Below, piece after piece: positions 14,855 to 23,387 of a stretch of 64,000 nt of DNA. The stretch spans positions 62,001 through 126,000 of the forward strand of contig JAUHWG010000008.1 in assembly GCA_030424595.1 (NCBI GenBank), in the 5' to 3' direction. Under the pieces are notes generated by a model, which searched no databases, was not told the origin of the DNA, and saw only the letters and a program-made list of their open reading frames with translations. Both the position numbers and the translations under genes were made by a program. The stretch is from Polyangia bacterium. Its GTDB lineage: Bacteria; Myxococcota_A; Polyangia; Nannocystales; Nannocystaceae. How positions within the stretch are numbered: position 1 is the stretch's first letter; each line of letters starts with the position of its first letter.

Positions 14855-15727
14855 TTGGCGGATCTCGAGCAGGCGCTCCTCAGGCGGATATCCCGGGCCA
14901 ACCGGCGCTTTCAGATGATCGAGCCCGATGATCGGGTGATGGTCGGGATCTCTGGCGGCAAGGACTCGTGGGCGCTCCTCCACCTGCTCCGGCTCTACCG
15001 CAAGCGTCTTCCCTTTGACTTCTCGATCGTCGCCGTCAACCTCGACCAGGGGCACCCGGGCTTCCCCGCCCATGTGCTCCGCGACTATTTTGAGGCCGAG
15101 GGCTACGAGTACCGGATCGTCGAGCGCGACACCTACTCGGTGGTCAAGCGCGAGATCCCGGAGGGCAAGGCCTACTGCTCGCTCTGCTCGCGGCTGCGTC
15201 GCGGGATCCTCTACAACACGGCGGTCGAGCTCGGGGCGACGAAGATCGCCCTCGGCCACCATCGCGACGATCTGATCGAGACCTTGCTGCTCAACCAGTT
15301 CTTCGCGGGGCAGCTCAAGTCGATGGCGCCGAAGCTCAGCTCGGACGACGGTCGCAACACGATCATCCGCCCGCTCGCGCTCTGCGGCGAGGCCGACATC
15401 GCCGCCTACGCGGGGATGATGGGCTTTCCGATCGTCCCCTGCGACCTCTGCGGCTCGCAGGAGAACCTCCGGCGACAGCAGGTCAAGGCGCTGATCGGCA
15501 GCCTCGAGGCGAGCATCCCCGGGATCCGCGAGAGCCTCTTGGCGGCCGCTGGGAACATCAAGCTCTCGCACTTGCTCGACGGTCGTTTCCTCGACGGCGG
15601 CGAGGACCGACCGGAGACGACCGAGTCAGAGCTGCAGGTCATCGCTCCGCTTGGAGAACCGAGTGCGGAGCAGGCGGCGGTCGGCGACGAGCTCATCCCG
15701 GTGTCATCGCTGCATCGACGGCTCTAA
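14855..15727 (+). CDS. ttcA: tRNA 2-thiocytidine synthetase TtcA
   Basis: Thiolates C32 of certain tRNAs using ATP and an iron-sulfur cluster. The start is TTG at 14855, preceded at 7 nt by GGAGA and giving a normal N-terminus (ADLEQALLRRISRANRRFQMI); upstream in-frame sequence overlaps the neighbour's start region and lacks coding character. The 290 residues carry the PP-loop SGGKDSWALL (about 33-42) and two CxxC pairs that bind the cluster, CSLC (about 108-111) and CDLC (about 196-199). GHHRDDLIETLLLNQFF is also diagnostic. The C-terminal tail past about residue 240 is slightly longer than in E. coli and contains an acidic segment. The gene stands alone. Confidence 0.92.
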   Translation: MADLEQALLRRISRANRRFQMIEPDDRVMVGISGGKDSWALLHLLRLYRKRLPFDFSIVAVNLDQGHPGFPAHVLRDYFEAEGYEYRIVERDTYSVVKREIPEGKAYCSLCSRLRRGILYNTAVELGATKIALGHHRDDLIETLLLNQFFAGQLKSMAPKLSSDDGRNTIIRPLALCGEADIAAYAGMMGFPIVPCDLCGSQENLRRQQVKALIGSLEASIPGIRESLLAAAGNIKLSHLLDGRFLDGGEDRPETTESELQVIAPLGEPSAEQAAVGDELIPVSSLHRRL

Positions 15728-15958
15728 GCCGGCGCGTCGAAGGGGCCGCGGCAGGAGGCTCGACCCGGGACCTCGTCTTGCCAGGGGCCGCTTCGCGTAC
15801 GCCGCCCGCCGCGTCCTCGAGCTCTGCGAGCCCGGGCTGGAGGCGCGGCCGGAGGCAGAGCTAGGTTGGATCTCGGGAGAGCGGGGCCGAGCTGGTCCGC
15901 GGGTCGCCGATCGTCCGCTTGTTTCAGCGCTCGGGGGAGCGCGGACCGAGTTGGGAGC

Positions 15959-16732
15959 CTACCCTGCGGTCGGCGACCTGCGGTCGACCAGCACCGGGAA
16001 CTTGCGCCGGGCGTCGGCGACCTTGGCCGGATCGAGCTCTGCGAAGAGGGTGGTCGGATCGCCGGCGGCGCTGACCAGGGTCTCGCCCCACGGATCGAGG
16101 ATCGCCGAGTCGCCGCTGTACTCGAGGTTGTCGGCGAGGCCGACGCGGTTGAGGCCGACGACGTAGGCCTGGTTCTCGATCGCCCGCGCCCGCAGGAGCG
16201 TGCTCCAGTGGAGGCGGCGGCGCTTGGGCCAGTTGGCGACGACGATGTAGGCGTCGACCTGGGTCGCGAGGGCCCAAAATTCGTCGGCGAAGCGGAGGTC
16301 GTAGCAGACGAAGAAGCCGATCCGCAGGCCGTCGATCTCGAGGGTCAGGTGCTCGAGGCCGGCGTCGTAGTGGAGGTGCTCGCCCGCGAAGGTGAAGGGG
16401 TGGATCTTGTGATAGCGGTGGCGCTGGCCCGCGGGGCCGGCGACGAGCAGGGTGTTGCGGGGGCGCTCGCCCTCGCCGGAGAGGACAGGGATCGAGCCGC
16501 AGATCCAGATCCCGTGCTCCCGCGCCTGGTCGCGGAGGAAGCTCGCCGAAGGGCCGTCCTCGGGCTCTGCGATCCGGGCGGTGTCCATCGAGAAGCCGCA
16601 GGCGAACATCTCGGGCAGGACGACCATCCGCGCGCCCGAGGCGACGGCGGCGACGATCTGCGGCCGGAGGCTGGCGAAGTTGGCCTCGGGATCCTCCCAG
16701 GCGATGTCGGACTGGATGGCGGCGACCTTCAT
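15959..16732 (-). CDS. Carbon-nitrogen hydrolase, omega-amidase (YafV/Nit2-like)
   Basis: Cytoplasmic nitrilase-superfamily enzyme, 257 residues. The catalytic triad is visible: Glu41 in LPEMFACGFSMD, Lys109 in YHKIHPF and Cys143 in FFVCYDLRFADEF. The PEMFxxGFSM and KIHPFTFAGE signatures are typical of the omega-amidase branch, which hydrolyses 2-oxoglutaramate and related alpha-keto amides. The nearest same-strand neighbour (276 bp upstream) is a methionine-type aminotransferase. In E. coli and mammals glutamine-dependent transaminases and omega-amidase act in sequence: methionine is regenerated from 4-methylthio-2-oxobutyrate and the amide by-product is removed. The pairing here supports that pathway by inference. 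Confidence 0.86.
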   Translation of the reverse strand: MKVAAIQSDIAWEDPEANFASLRPQIVAAVASGARMVVLPEMFACGFSMDTARIAEPEDGPSASFLRDQAREHGIWICGSIPVLSGEGERPRNTLLVAGPAGQRHRYHKIHPFTFAGEHLHYDAGLEHLTLEIDGLRIGFFVCYDLRFADEFWALATQVDAYIVVANWPKRRRLHWSTLLRARAIENQAYVVGLNRVGLADNLEYSGDSAILDPWGETLVSAAGDPTTLFAELDPAKVADARRKFPVLVDRRSPTAG

Positions 16733-16827
16733 GGCGACCGCGAGGCTAGCAGCTCGTCGGGGTTCGCGGCAGAGGATCGCCCGCGCTCCAACGCCTGCGC
16801 GAGGGGCTCGTGCCCGCGGTCGAGCTG

Positions 16828-16902
16828 GCGCGACGTGGTCGCGCCCGCGTCAGAGGTTCGCGCCCGTGCGAGAGGCGTCCGCGCGACGTGGTCGTGCCCG
16901 CG
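16828..16902. repeat. 22-bp imperfect direct repeat
   Basis: GCGCGACGTGGTCG-C/T-GCCCGCG occurs at 16828-16849 and 16881-16902 in the non-coding gap between the omega-amidase and aminotransferase genes. One base differs. No function can be assigned. Confidence 0.6.
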
Positions 16903-17007
16903 GTCCGAGGGCGCAGGTCTCCGGCCTCGCGCAGCGCTCCACGCCGGCAGCGTTCCGCGCGGGAGCCGTGCGCAACGGTCAAGCGGGCGGCGATCAGCGG
17001 GCGGCGA

Positions 17008-18183
17008 TCAGCTCGCGGCGGGGCGGAGCTTCTGCAGGCGCTCGACGGCGCCGTCCAGCACCGGGTCGGACTTGCAGAAGGCCCAGCGGACCAGGTGGCG
17101 GCCCTCGTGGCGGCCCTCGTAGAAGACCGAGGGGGGGATCGCGGCGACGCCGACCCGGGCGGGGAGCATGCGGCAGAACTCGACGTCGTCGTCGTAGCCG
17201 AGGGGGCGGATGTCGGTGAGGGCGAAGTAGGTGCCGGCGGGGGTCAGGACCTCGAAGCCTGCGCGGGCGAGGCCTGTGCAGAGTCGATCGCGTCGACGGC
17301 CGTAGTCGGCGACCAGCTCGCCGTAGAAGTCGTCGCCGAGGCCGAGGGCGTGGGCGATCGCGTGCTGGAAGGGGGTCGCAGTGCAGAAGGTGATGAATTG
17401 ATGGGCGCAGCGGATCGCCGCCGAGATCGCCGGCGGCGCGCAGGTCCAGCCGACCTTCCAGCCGGTGAACGAGAAGGTCTTCCCCGACGACGAGATCTGG
17501 ATCGTCCGCTCGCGCATCCCCGGCAGCGAGGAGATCGGCAGGTGCTCGCCCTCGTAGACCAGGTGCTCGTAGACCTCGTCGCTGATGACGAGGATGTCAT
17601 GCTCGCGGGCGAGGGCGGCGATGTGCTCGAGCTCCGCCCGGGAGAAGACCTTGCCGCTGGGGTTGTGGGGGGTGTTGAGGAGGATCGCCCGGGTCTTCGG
17701 GGTGATCGCCGCCTCGAGATCGGCGGGGTCGTAGGTGAACTCCGGCGGCCGCAGGGTGACCATCCGCGGCGTCGCGCCGGCCATCGACACGCTCGCGCGG
17801 TAGGAGTCGTAGTAGGGCTCGAAGAGGACGATCTCGTCGCCGACCTCGCAGAGCGCCTGGAGGGTCGCGAAGATCGCCTCGGTCGCGCCGGAGTAGACGG
17901 TGATCTCGCTCAGCGGGTCGTAGCGGAGGCCGTAGAAGCGCGCTTGATGGGCGGCGATCGCCTGCGCGAGCGGTGGCAGTCCGGCCATCCGGCAGTATTG
18001 GTTGTTGCCGGCGCGGATCGCCTCGATCGCCGCCTCTTTGACGGACTCGGGGCCGTCGAAGTCGGGGAAGCCCTGGCCGAGGTTGAGCGCGTTGTGCTCG
18101 ATCGCGAGGCCGGTCATCTCCGTGAAGATGGTCGTGCCGAAGCCCTGGAGGCGCGCGTTGAGGTAGGGTTGGCGGCTGCTCAT
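17008..18183 (-). CDS. Class I/II aminotransferase, methionine/kynurenine type (YbdL-like)
   Basis: PLP-dependent transaminase of 391 residues. Visible fold-type I landmarks are YSGATEAIFATL (cofactor phosphate contact), NTPHNPSGKVF (Asn174), SDEVYEHLVY (Asp202, pairs with the pyridine nitrogen), the PLP-binding Lys235 in SSSGKTFSFTGWKVGW, and the C-terminal Arg in HLVRWAF. The opening INLGQGFPDFDGP-type segment (here NALNLGQGFPDFDGP) and NQYCRMAGLPPLAQAI place it with methionine and kynurenine/glutamine-K transaminases rather than aspartate transaminase. With the omega-amidase downstream it probably regenerates methionine from its keto acid. A run of 11-bp repeats lies just upstream of its start. 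Substrate choice is inference. Confidence 0.85.
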   Translation of the reverse strand: MSSRQPYLNARLQGFGTTIFTEMTGLAIEHNALNLGQGFPDFDGPESVKEAAIEAIRAGNNQYCRMAGLPPLAQAIAAHQARFYGLRYDPLSEITVYSGATEAIFATLQALCEVGDEIVLFEPYYDSYRASVSMAGATPRMVTLRPPEFTYDPADLEAAITPKTRAILLNTPHNPSGKVFSRAELEHIAALAREHDILVISDEVYEHLVYEGEHLPISSLPGMRERTIQISSSGKTFSFTGWKVGWTCAPPAISAAIRCAHQFITFCTATPFQHAIAHALGLGDDFYGELVADYGRRRDRLCTGLARAGFEVLTPAGTYFALTDIRPLGYDDDVEFCRMLPARVGVAAIPPSVFYEGRHEGRHLVRWAFCKSDPVLDGAVERLQKLRPAAS

Positions 18184-18213
18184 CGTCGCGGGATCATCGC
18201 ATGGTTTGCCCGC

Positions 18214-18266
18214 GCGACGAGCCCGCGACGAGCCCGCGACGAGCCCGCGACGAGCCCGCGACGAGC
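18214..18266. repeat. 11-bp tandem repeat (GCGACGAGCCC, ~4.8 copies)
   Basis: Perfect tandem copies of GCGACGAGCCC start at 18214, 18225, 18236 and 18247, with a partial fifth copy. They begin 31 bp upstream of the minus-strand aminotransferase start, so they fall in its promoter/leader region. Repeat-number changes could alter its expression; that is inference. Confidence 0.85.
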
Positions 18267-18391
18267 CGACGATGCTCCGGCGACGGTGTCTGCGACGAGG
18301 CCGTCGCGGGCCCCCTCGTGCGCCCTGTGCGTGAGACTCCAGTCACACGGAGATCCGCGGTAGAAGGCCGCTAGGGGCCCTTTTGGCCATA

Positions 18392-18408
18392 TCTGGAGGT
18401 GATATAGT
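18392..18408 (+). promoter_or_regulatory. Possible promoter/operator for a near-leaderless transcript
   Basis: A TATAGT -10-like hexamer at 18403-18408 ends only 8 nt before the ATG at 18417. It sits in a short palindrome, ATATC (18391-18395) and GATAT (18401-18405), that flanks a GGAGG sequence. If the -10 is real, transcription would start within a few bases of the ATG. The GGAGG at 18397 is about 15 nt from the ATG, far for a normal ribosome site. Confidence 0.3.
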
Positions 18409-18416
18409 CCGCAGCC

Positions 18417-19742
18417 ATGAAGCCCGCCTCGGACCCCGTCGACCTGACCGAGATCGCTGACTCCAACGCAGGTGGTGAAGCGCCGCGGGTCTCGGTGATG
18501 GCGGGCAAGTTGGTCGGCTCTGAGATCCTCAAGATCGCGGCGTCGATCCGGGCGCTCAAGGCCGGGGGCGCGGACATCTGCGACCTGACGGTCGGCGACT
18601 TCCGGCCCGAGCAGTTCCGGATCCCGCAGCTCCTCCGCGAGGGGATCGAGGGCGCCTTGGCGGCGGGTCAGACCTTCTACCCGCCCTCCGCCGGCACCCC
18701 GGAGCTGCGCTCGGCGGTCCGCCGCTACTACGAGCGCGAGCTCGGCCTGCGCTACCCGGAGACCGCGGTGCTGGTCGCCGGCGGGGCGAGGCCGCTGATC
18801 TACGGGACCTACCGCGCGGTCGTCGACCCCGGGGACAAGGTCGTCTATCCGGTGCCGAGCTGGAACAACAACCACTACGTGACGATGGTCGGCGCCCGCG
18901 GTGTCGCCGTGGTCACAGGGCCCGAGACCCGCTTCCTCCCGGATCCCGACGCCCTGATCGCGGAGTTCCCGGAGGCTCGCCTGGTCTGCCTCAACTCGCC
19001 GCTCAACCCCAGCGGCACGGCGATCACCGAGGACGGACTGCGGCGGATCTGCGAGGCGATCGTCGACGAGAACCGCGGCCGTGCGAGCCGGGGCGAGCGG
19101 CCCCTCTACCTCCTCTACGATCACATCTACTGGGCGCTCTGCTTCGGCGAGACCCGGCACGTCACGCCGCCGCAGCTGGTCCCGGAGATGGCCCGCTACA
19201 CCGTCTTCATCGACGGGATCTCCAAGGCCTTCGCGGCCACCGGGCTGCGCGTCGGCTGGGGCGTCGGCCCGGTCGACGTGATCAAGCGGATGAGCTCGAT
19301 CATCGGTCACGTCGGCGCCTGGGCGCCACGGCCAGCGCAGATGGCCAGCGCGGCGCTCCTGGACGATCCGCAGGCGATCGCCGACTACCACGGCGTGATC
19401 AAGGCCGGGATCTCGAGCCGCCTGGAGCGGCTGCACAGGGGGGTGCAGGCGCTGCGCGAGCGCGGCCTCGCGGTCAACAGCATCCCGCCGATGGGCGCGA
19501 TCTACTTGACTGTACAGATCTGTCCCTTCGGCAAGAAGACCCCCGCCGGCCAGGAGCTGCGGACCAACGAGGATGTCCGCCGCTACTTGCTCGACACCGC
19601 CGGGCTGGGGATCGTCCCCTTCCAGGCCTTCGGCTTCCCCGGCGATGGCGGATGGTTCCGCCTCAGCGTGGGCGCGGTCTCGCTGGAGGCGATCGACGCG
19701 GCGCTGCCCCGGCTCGGGAGCGCCCTCGAGGCGCTCCGCTAG
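18417..19742 (+). CDS. Class I/II aminotransferase (aspartate-aminotransferase-like)
   Basis: PLP enzyme of 441 residues, distinct from its divergent neighbour. It has the AAT-I landmarks YPPSAGTPELRSAVRRYY, Asn197 in LNSPLNPSG, Asp235 in LLYDHIYWALCF, the cofactor Lys270 in FIDGISKAFAATGLRVGW and an Arg near the C-terminus in WFRLSVG. An N-terminal extension of about 35 residues precedes the domain. The sequence around the cofactor Lys (DGISKAFAATGLRVGW) and the insertion VQICPFGKKTPAG suggest an aspartate/prephenate-like subgroup, but the substrate cannot be read from the sequence. The gene is transcribed alone and faces a lipoprotein gene across a duplicated hairpin region. Confidence 0.82.
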   Translation: MKPASDPVDLTEIADSNAGGEAPRVSVMAGKLVGSEILKIAASIRALKAGGADICDLTVGDFRPEQFRIPQLLREGIEGALAAGQTFYPPSAGTPELRSAVRRYYERELGLRYPETAVLVAGGARPLIYGTYRAVVDPGDKVVYPVPSWNNNHYVTMVGARGVAVVTGPETRFLPDPDALIAEFPEARLVCLNSPLNPSGTAITEDGLRRICEAIVDENRGRASRGERPLYLLYDHIYWALCFGETRHVTPPQLVPEMARYTVFIDGISKAFAATGLRVGWGVGPVDVIKRMSSIIGHVGAWAPRPAQMASAALLDDPQAIADYHGVIKAGISSRLERLHRGVQALRERGLAVNSIPPMGAIYLTVQICPFGKKTPAGQELRTNEDVRRYLLDTAGLGIVPFQAFGFPGDGGWFRLSVGAVSLEAIDAALPRLGSALEALR

Positions 19743-19791
19743 GTCGCTTGCGGCAGAGGGCCTCAGGCGTTGAGGCGTTGAGGCGCCGTGC

Positions 19792-19947
19792 GTCGGGGCG
19801 TCGGCGGTCGTGCTCGGCCTAGAAGAAGCGCCGCTCGTGCTCCGTCGACTCGGCCCCGACCATCGGGGCGTCGGGGCGTCGGCGGTCGTGCTCGGCCTAG
19901 AAGAAGCGCCGCTCGTGCTCCGTCGACTCGGCCCCGACCATCGGGGC
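19792..19947. repeat. 78-bp tandem duplication with hairpin ends
   Basis: Two identical 78-bp units, 19792-19869 and 19870-19947, lie between the convergent aminotransferase and lipoprotein genes. Each unit ends with a small hairpin (GCCCCGA-CCA-TCGGGGC), so the duplication doubles what may be a bidirectional terminator. The length is a multiple of three, but no convincing reading frame exists. The gap 19743-19980 otherwise shows nothing. Confidence 0.9.
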
Positions 19948-19980
19948 CGTCGCGCTCGCGGCCGCCCTGGCGAGCTCTCG

Positions 19981-20913
19981 CTAGTCGACGACGACCCGCA
20001 GTATCGCCGTGTTCCTGCGATAGAACACGCCGAACTGATTGGTCGGCATCAGGGCGAGGTGGAGCGGTTGGCCGGAGACGAGCAGCTCCGGCGGGACGCT
20101 CCACTCGATCCACACGGGCTGGTTTGGGATCTCGCCCTTCTTCGGGCCGATGTTCTGGAGAGCCGCAGGGACGTTGGTCTCCAGCGAGGCTTCGCTGTAG
20201 GCCCCGGTGAGGACGAGCTGGCCGCCTTCGGGGGCGGGGACGTAGGGCGTTTGGGGGGTCCGGATGCGAAGCGTCGCCGAGCTGATGGTCGCGTTCTCAT
20301 AGTCGGCCGGGATCATGAATTGGAAGAAGGCTTCGGCCCGACGGTTCATCCCCATCCCCATCCCGACCGCGGTGTCGACGATGACGAGGTCATTCTCCCC
20401 CGGGACCTGCTCATCGGCGCTCGCGAGGCAGGCCTGCTTGCTGTAGGGCGCCTGCTGGTACTGCAGGAGCACGCAGGTCGAGACGCTCGGCGGTAGATCG
20501 TAGGTCCCGGGCTGAACGCCACCGGTCGTGGTGCCCTCAGAGGTGGTGCCCTCAGAGGTGGTGCCGTCGGAGGTGGTGCCGTCGGAGGTGGTGCCGTCGG
20601 AGGTAGTGCTGTCGGAGGTAGTGCTGTCGGAGGTAGTGCTGTCGGAGGAGGTGCTGTCGGAGGAGTCGGAGGTGACGCTGTCGGAGGAGTCGGAGTCGGA
20701 GCCCTCCGAGACCGAGCCGTCGGTGGTGTTGCCCTGTGACACGGAGCCCGCGCTATCGCTCATCGTCCCGGCGCTGCTCGGGTTGGAGTCGGAGGTGCTG
20801 GGGTCGGTCGTCCCCGTCCCCTCCGCGGGGTCGTCGAAGTCTGGGCTCGCGAGCACACACCCGGCGAGGAGGGCTGAGACAGCGACGGGTCCGAGCAGAC
20901 GGCGAGCGATCAT
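19981..20913 (-). CDS. Lipoprotein with DNRLRE-like domain
   Basis: 310 residues from the ATG at 20913, which begins the signal MIARRLLGPVAVSALLAGC (lipobox LLAGC); a start 36 bp upstream would bury it. Residues about 25-130 are a Ser/Thr/Asp/Gly linker with in-frame 15-bp repeats (SDSTT / SDGTT / SEGTT units). The C-terminal ~180 residues are predominantly beta: motifs such as NRRAEAFFQFMIPADYENATISSATLRIRTPQT and YRRNTAILRVVVD match the pattern of DNRLRE (CBM96-like) carbohydrate-binding domains. No active site is seen. It is probably a surface or periplasm-facing binding protein. Confidence 0.7.
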   Translation of the reverse strand: MIARRLLGPVAVSALLAGCVLASPDFDDPAEGTGTTDPSTSDSNPSSAGTMSDSAGSVSQGNTTDGSVSEGSDSDSSDSVTSDSSDSTSSDSTTSDSTTSDSTTSDGTTSDGTTSDGTTSEGTTSEGTTTGGVQPGTYDLPPSVSTCVLLQYQQAPYSKQACLASADEQVPGENDLVIVDTAVGMGMGMNRRAEAFFQFMIPADYENATISSATLRIRTPQTPYVPAPEGGQLVLTGAYSEASLETNVPAALQNIGPKKGEIPNQPVWIEWSVPPELLVSGQPLHLALMPTNQFGVFYRRNTAILRVVVD

Positions 20914-21043
20914 GATCCCCAAGCTATGGGGGATCGCCACGAACGACAAGCTGGGAAGGCCCTTGACGTGCCGTGGGCCGCGAGGGGCGGCCAGGTGAGG
21001 GGGACGCCGGGCTGCCGCGACGACGCGGCTCGTCGCCGTGGCC

Positions 21044-21901
21044 TCACTCGGGTGAGGGGCTGGGGGGCGTCGGCTCTGGTCCAGAGCCGGCCGTGAGGGC
21101 TCCCTTCACCGGCTGCCGCTCCGCCAGCATCCGCGAGAAGCGGGCCTTGTAGCGGGCCATGAGCTCCTGGTTGAGGGCGCGGCCGTCGATGTCGCGGCCG
21201 GCGGTCTCGATCGTCGGCCAGATCTCGATGGTGTACCTGCCGACCCCCTCGTGGACGTCGTACCAGGGCTGGCCGCGCATCAGCATCGGCTGGTTGACGT
21301 CGATGTAGATCGGGACGATGGGGACCCCGGCTTGGAGCGCCGCCTCGACGGCGCCTCGGCGGAAGCGGAGCAGGCGATCCTGATCGGAGCGCGTGCCCTC
21401 GGGGAAGACGAGCATGGGCGTTCCCGCGCGGAGGGCCTGGAGCATCCCCTCGAGGGCCGTAGGGGCGCCCTTGTCATCGGGGTTCGGCGGGCTGCTCGGG
21501 ACCCAGCCTGCGGCTCGGACCATCCGGCCGAGGCCCGGACGGTCGAACCACTTCCGGCCGGCGACGGTGCTGAGCTCGGGGAAGCGGCTCATCACGATCG
21601 TCGTGTCGATCAGCGTCGGATGGTTGGCGATCATCACATAGGCGCCCTCCGGAAAGTCGGGCGGGAGCGGCGGCCAGTGGATCTCGATCATCGTCGTCAT
21701 CGTCATGTAGCGGACGAAGCCGCGGGTCGCGAAGCGGGTCATCCACAGGTGACGACGGCGGCGGACCTCAGGATCGAAGCTGAGGCTGAGCAGCGGGATC
21801 ATCACCCACGAGATCATCGCCGCGCCGACGAAGAAGAAGAGGAAGGCGGAGCCCGAGACGAGGATTCTGAGGACCCGCCACATCCGCCGGGAGTGTTCCA
21901 C
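21044..21901 (-). CDS. 1-acyl-glycerol-3-phosphate acyltransferase (PlsC-like)
   Basis: Membrane enzyme, 285 residues, that would acylate lysophosphatidic acid or a related lysolipid. Block I NHPTLID (93-99) gives the catalytic His/Asp pair, and block III FPEGTRS (166-172) binds the acceptor phosphate. IVPIYIDV is block IV. One or two N-terminal hydrophobic helices (about 10-40) anchor the protein. The C-terminus is a Pro/Ser-rich tail. It is divergent from the PI-PLC-like lipoprotein gene with 94 bp between starts. Substrate specificity (lysophosphatidate versus another lysolipid) cannot be judged from sequence. Confidence 0.87.
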   Translation of the reverse strand: MEHSRRMWRVLRILVSGSAFLFFFVGAAMISWVMIPLLSLSFDPEVRRRRHLWMTRFATRGFVRYMTMTTMIEIHWPPLPPDFPEGAYVMIANHPTLIDTTIVMSRFPELSTVAGRKWFDRPGLGRMVRAAGWVPSSPPNPDDKGAPTALEGMLQALRAGTPMLVFPEGTRSDQDRLLRFRRGAVEAALQAGVPIVPIYIDVNQPMLMRGQPWYDVHEGVGRYTIEIWPTIETAGRDIDGRALNQELMARYKARFSRMLAERQPVKGALTAGSGPEPTPPSPSPE

Positions 21902-21995
21902 GGCGATCTACGGCAGGGCAATGAAGCGGCGCACGCTGCCCTCGACGGCAGCGTGCGCCGCAGGGCGAGGGAGACCGCGTGGTACGCTCGCCGCT

Positions 21996-23111
21996 ATGGT
22001 CGATCGTGCGTCTCCTCCGCGGGCTGTCGGGCTCCTCGTGTCTGTCGCGCTGGGCCTCGCGCCCGGGCTGGGCTGTTTCAGTGAGGGAGCGGCGAGCGCG
22101 ACGGAGAGCGAGGCGACAGGCGCGACGGGCGCGACGAGTGAAACGGGTGAAACGGCCGGGACAGGCGAAACGGCCGGGACAGGCGAGTCGGGGGAGACTG
22201 CGGGCGAGGTCACGGGCGCGACCGAGCCGGGGACCACGGGTACGACGCAGGGGACGGACGGGACCGGATCGACCGAGGCGACGGACGGGACCGAGGGGAC
22301 GGGCGAGACAGGTGAGACCACAGGGGCGCTCCTGCCCTGCAACGGTCACGTTGAGCTCTGCGATCGGCCGCTCGACCAGGTCGCGCTACCCTCGACCCAC
22401 AACTCACACTCTGCGCTCGACGAGGGGTTCTCGCAGGTCAACGCGAACCATCAAAAGGGGGTCGCGCAGCAGCTCGAGGACGGTGTCCGCGGGCTCCTCC
22501 TCGACGTCTACTACGAGGACGGCGAGACCGTGCTCTGCCACGGCGCCTGCTTCCTCGGCAGCACCCCCCACGCGGAGGTGCTCGGCGTGCTCGCGTCGTT
22601 CATGGCCTCGCATCCCCGCGAGGTGCTGGCGATCATCTACCAGGATGACGTCGACCCGGCGCTGATCGAGGCGGACTTCATCGCCGCCGGCCTGGACCAG
22701 CTCGTCTGGAGCTGGGACGGCGGGGAGATGCCGACCCTCGGGGAGATGATCGACGCCGGCACGCGCCTGGTGGTCACCGCCGAGTCCGAGGGGCCGCCGC
22801 CGGCCTGGTACCACCACGCCTGGGATCTCTTCTGGGACACCCCCTATTCCTTCAGCAGCGCCGACGACTTCACCTGTGAGCTCAACCGCGGGGCCGTCGA
22901 CAACCCGCTCTATCTCGTGAACCACTGGGTGAACAGCGCGATCGATCTGCCCTCCAAGAGCAACGCCCAGGAGGTCAACGCCTTCGACGTTCTCTACGGG
23001 AGGATCAGCGGCTGCCGCGACGAGATGGGGCAGACGCCGACGATGGTCGCGGTCGACTTCTACGAGGAGGGCGATCTCTTCGCCGCCGTCGACGCCCTCA
23101 ACGGCTTCTAG
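21996..23111 (+). CDS. PI-PLC X-domain-like phosphodiesterase lipoprotein
   Basis: 371 residues from the ATG at 21996, chosen because the signal peptide and lipobox (LGLAPGLGC, Cys27) follow it directly. A Gly/Thr/Glu-rich linker spans about 28-112. The catalytic domain shows the two histidines of PI-PLC enzymes: His135 in VALPSTHNSHSAL and His182 in TVLCHGACFLG. Other family traits are the barrel strand GVRGLLLDVYYEDG and the later block REVLAIIYQDDVDP. The Ca-independent bacterial PI-PLC fold cleaves phosphatidylinositol or related lipids; the real substrate is unknown. Paired Cys around 115-185 suggest disulfides. A structured 3' region follows the stop. Confidence 0.75.
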   Translation: MVDRASPPRAVGLLVSVALGLAPGLGCFSEGAASATESEATGATGATSETGETAGTGETAGTGESGETAGEVTGATEPGTTGTTQGTDGTGSTEATDGTEGTGETGETTGALLPCNGHVELCDRPLDQVALPSTHNSHSALDEGFSQVNANHQKGVAQQLEDGVRGLLLDVYYEDGETVLCHGACFLGSTPHAEVLGVLASFMASHPREVLAIIYQDDVDPALIEADFIAAGLDQLVWSWDGGEMPTLGEMIDAGTRLVVTAESEGPPPAWYHHAWDLFWDTPYSFSSADDFTCELNRGAVDNPLYLVNHWVNSAIDLPSKSNAQEVNAFDVLYGRISGCRDEMGQTPTMVAVDFYEEGDLFAAVDALNGF

Positions 23112-23212
23112 CTCCAGGCCGCCGCGCGTCGCTGGGCGCGGAGTCCGAGGCCCACGGCGAAGGCGGGCGTTCCCGCCCATGATGGGCGCGCCGGAGCCTC
23201 GGGGCCTGGAGC
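23111..23212 (+). terminator. Branched hairpin 3' region
   Basis: Right at the end of the PI-PLC-like gene, GCTCCAGGCC (23111-23120) pairs with GGCCTGGAGC (23203-23212). They enclose two further hairpins: GGCGGG-CGTT-CCCGCC (23162-23177) and CGCCCA-TGA-TGGGCG, which overlaps it. It may act as a terminator or mRNA stabiliser. The rest of 23213-23387 shows nothing else. Confidence 0.4.
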
Positions 23213-23387
23213 CGGCGGTACTGCTGCATCCGGCCCCGACGACGACGCGCGGGCGTACCGGCCCCGGTGAGGGTCCAGCGGGGCCCTGAGGACCGACGAA
23301 GGCGAGCGAGGGGAGGCGGGAGTTTTGCCACGGGCCGCTTGTGACAAGTCATGCAGGCCGCTCGGCTCTCCCCGTATCCTGGGGGCG

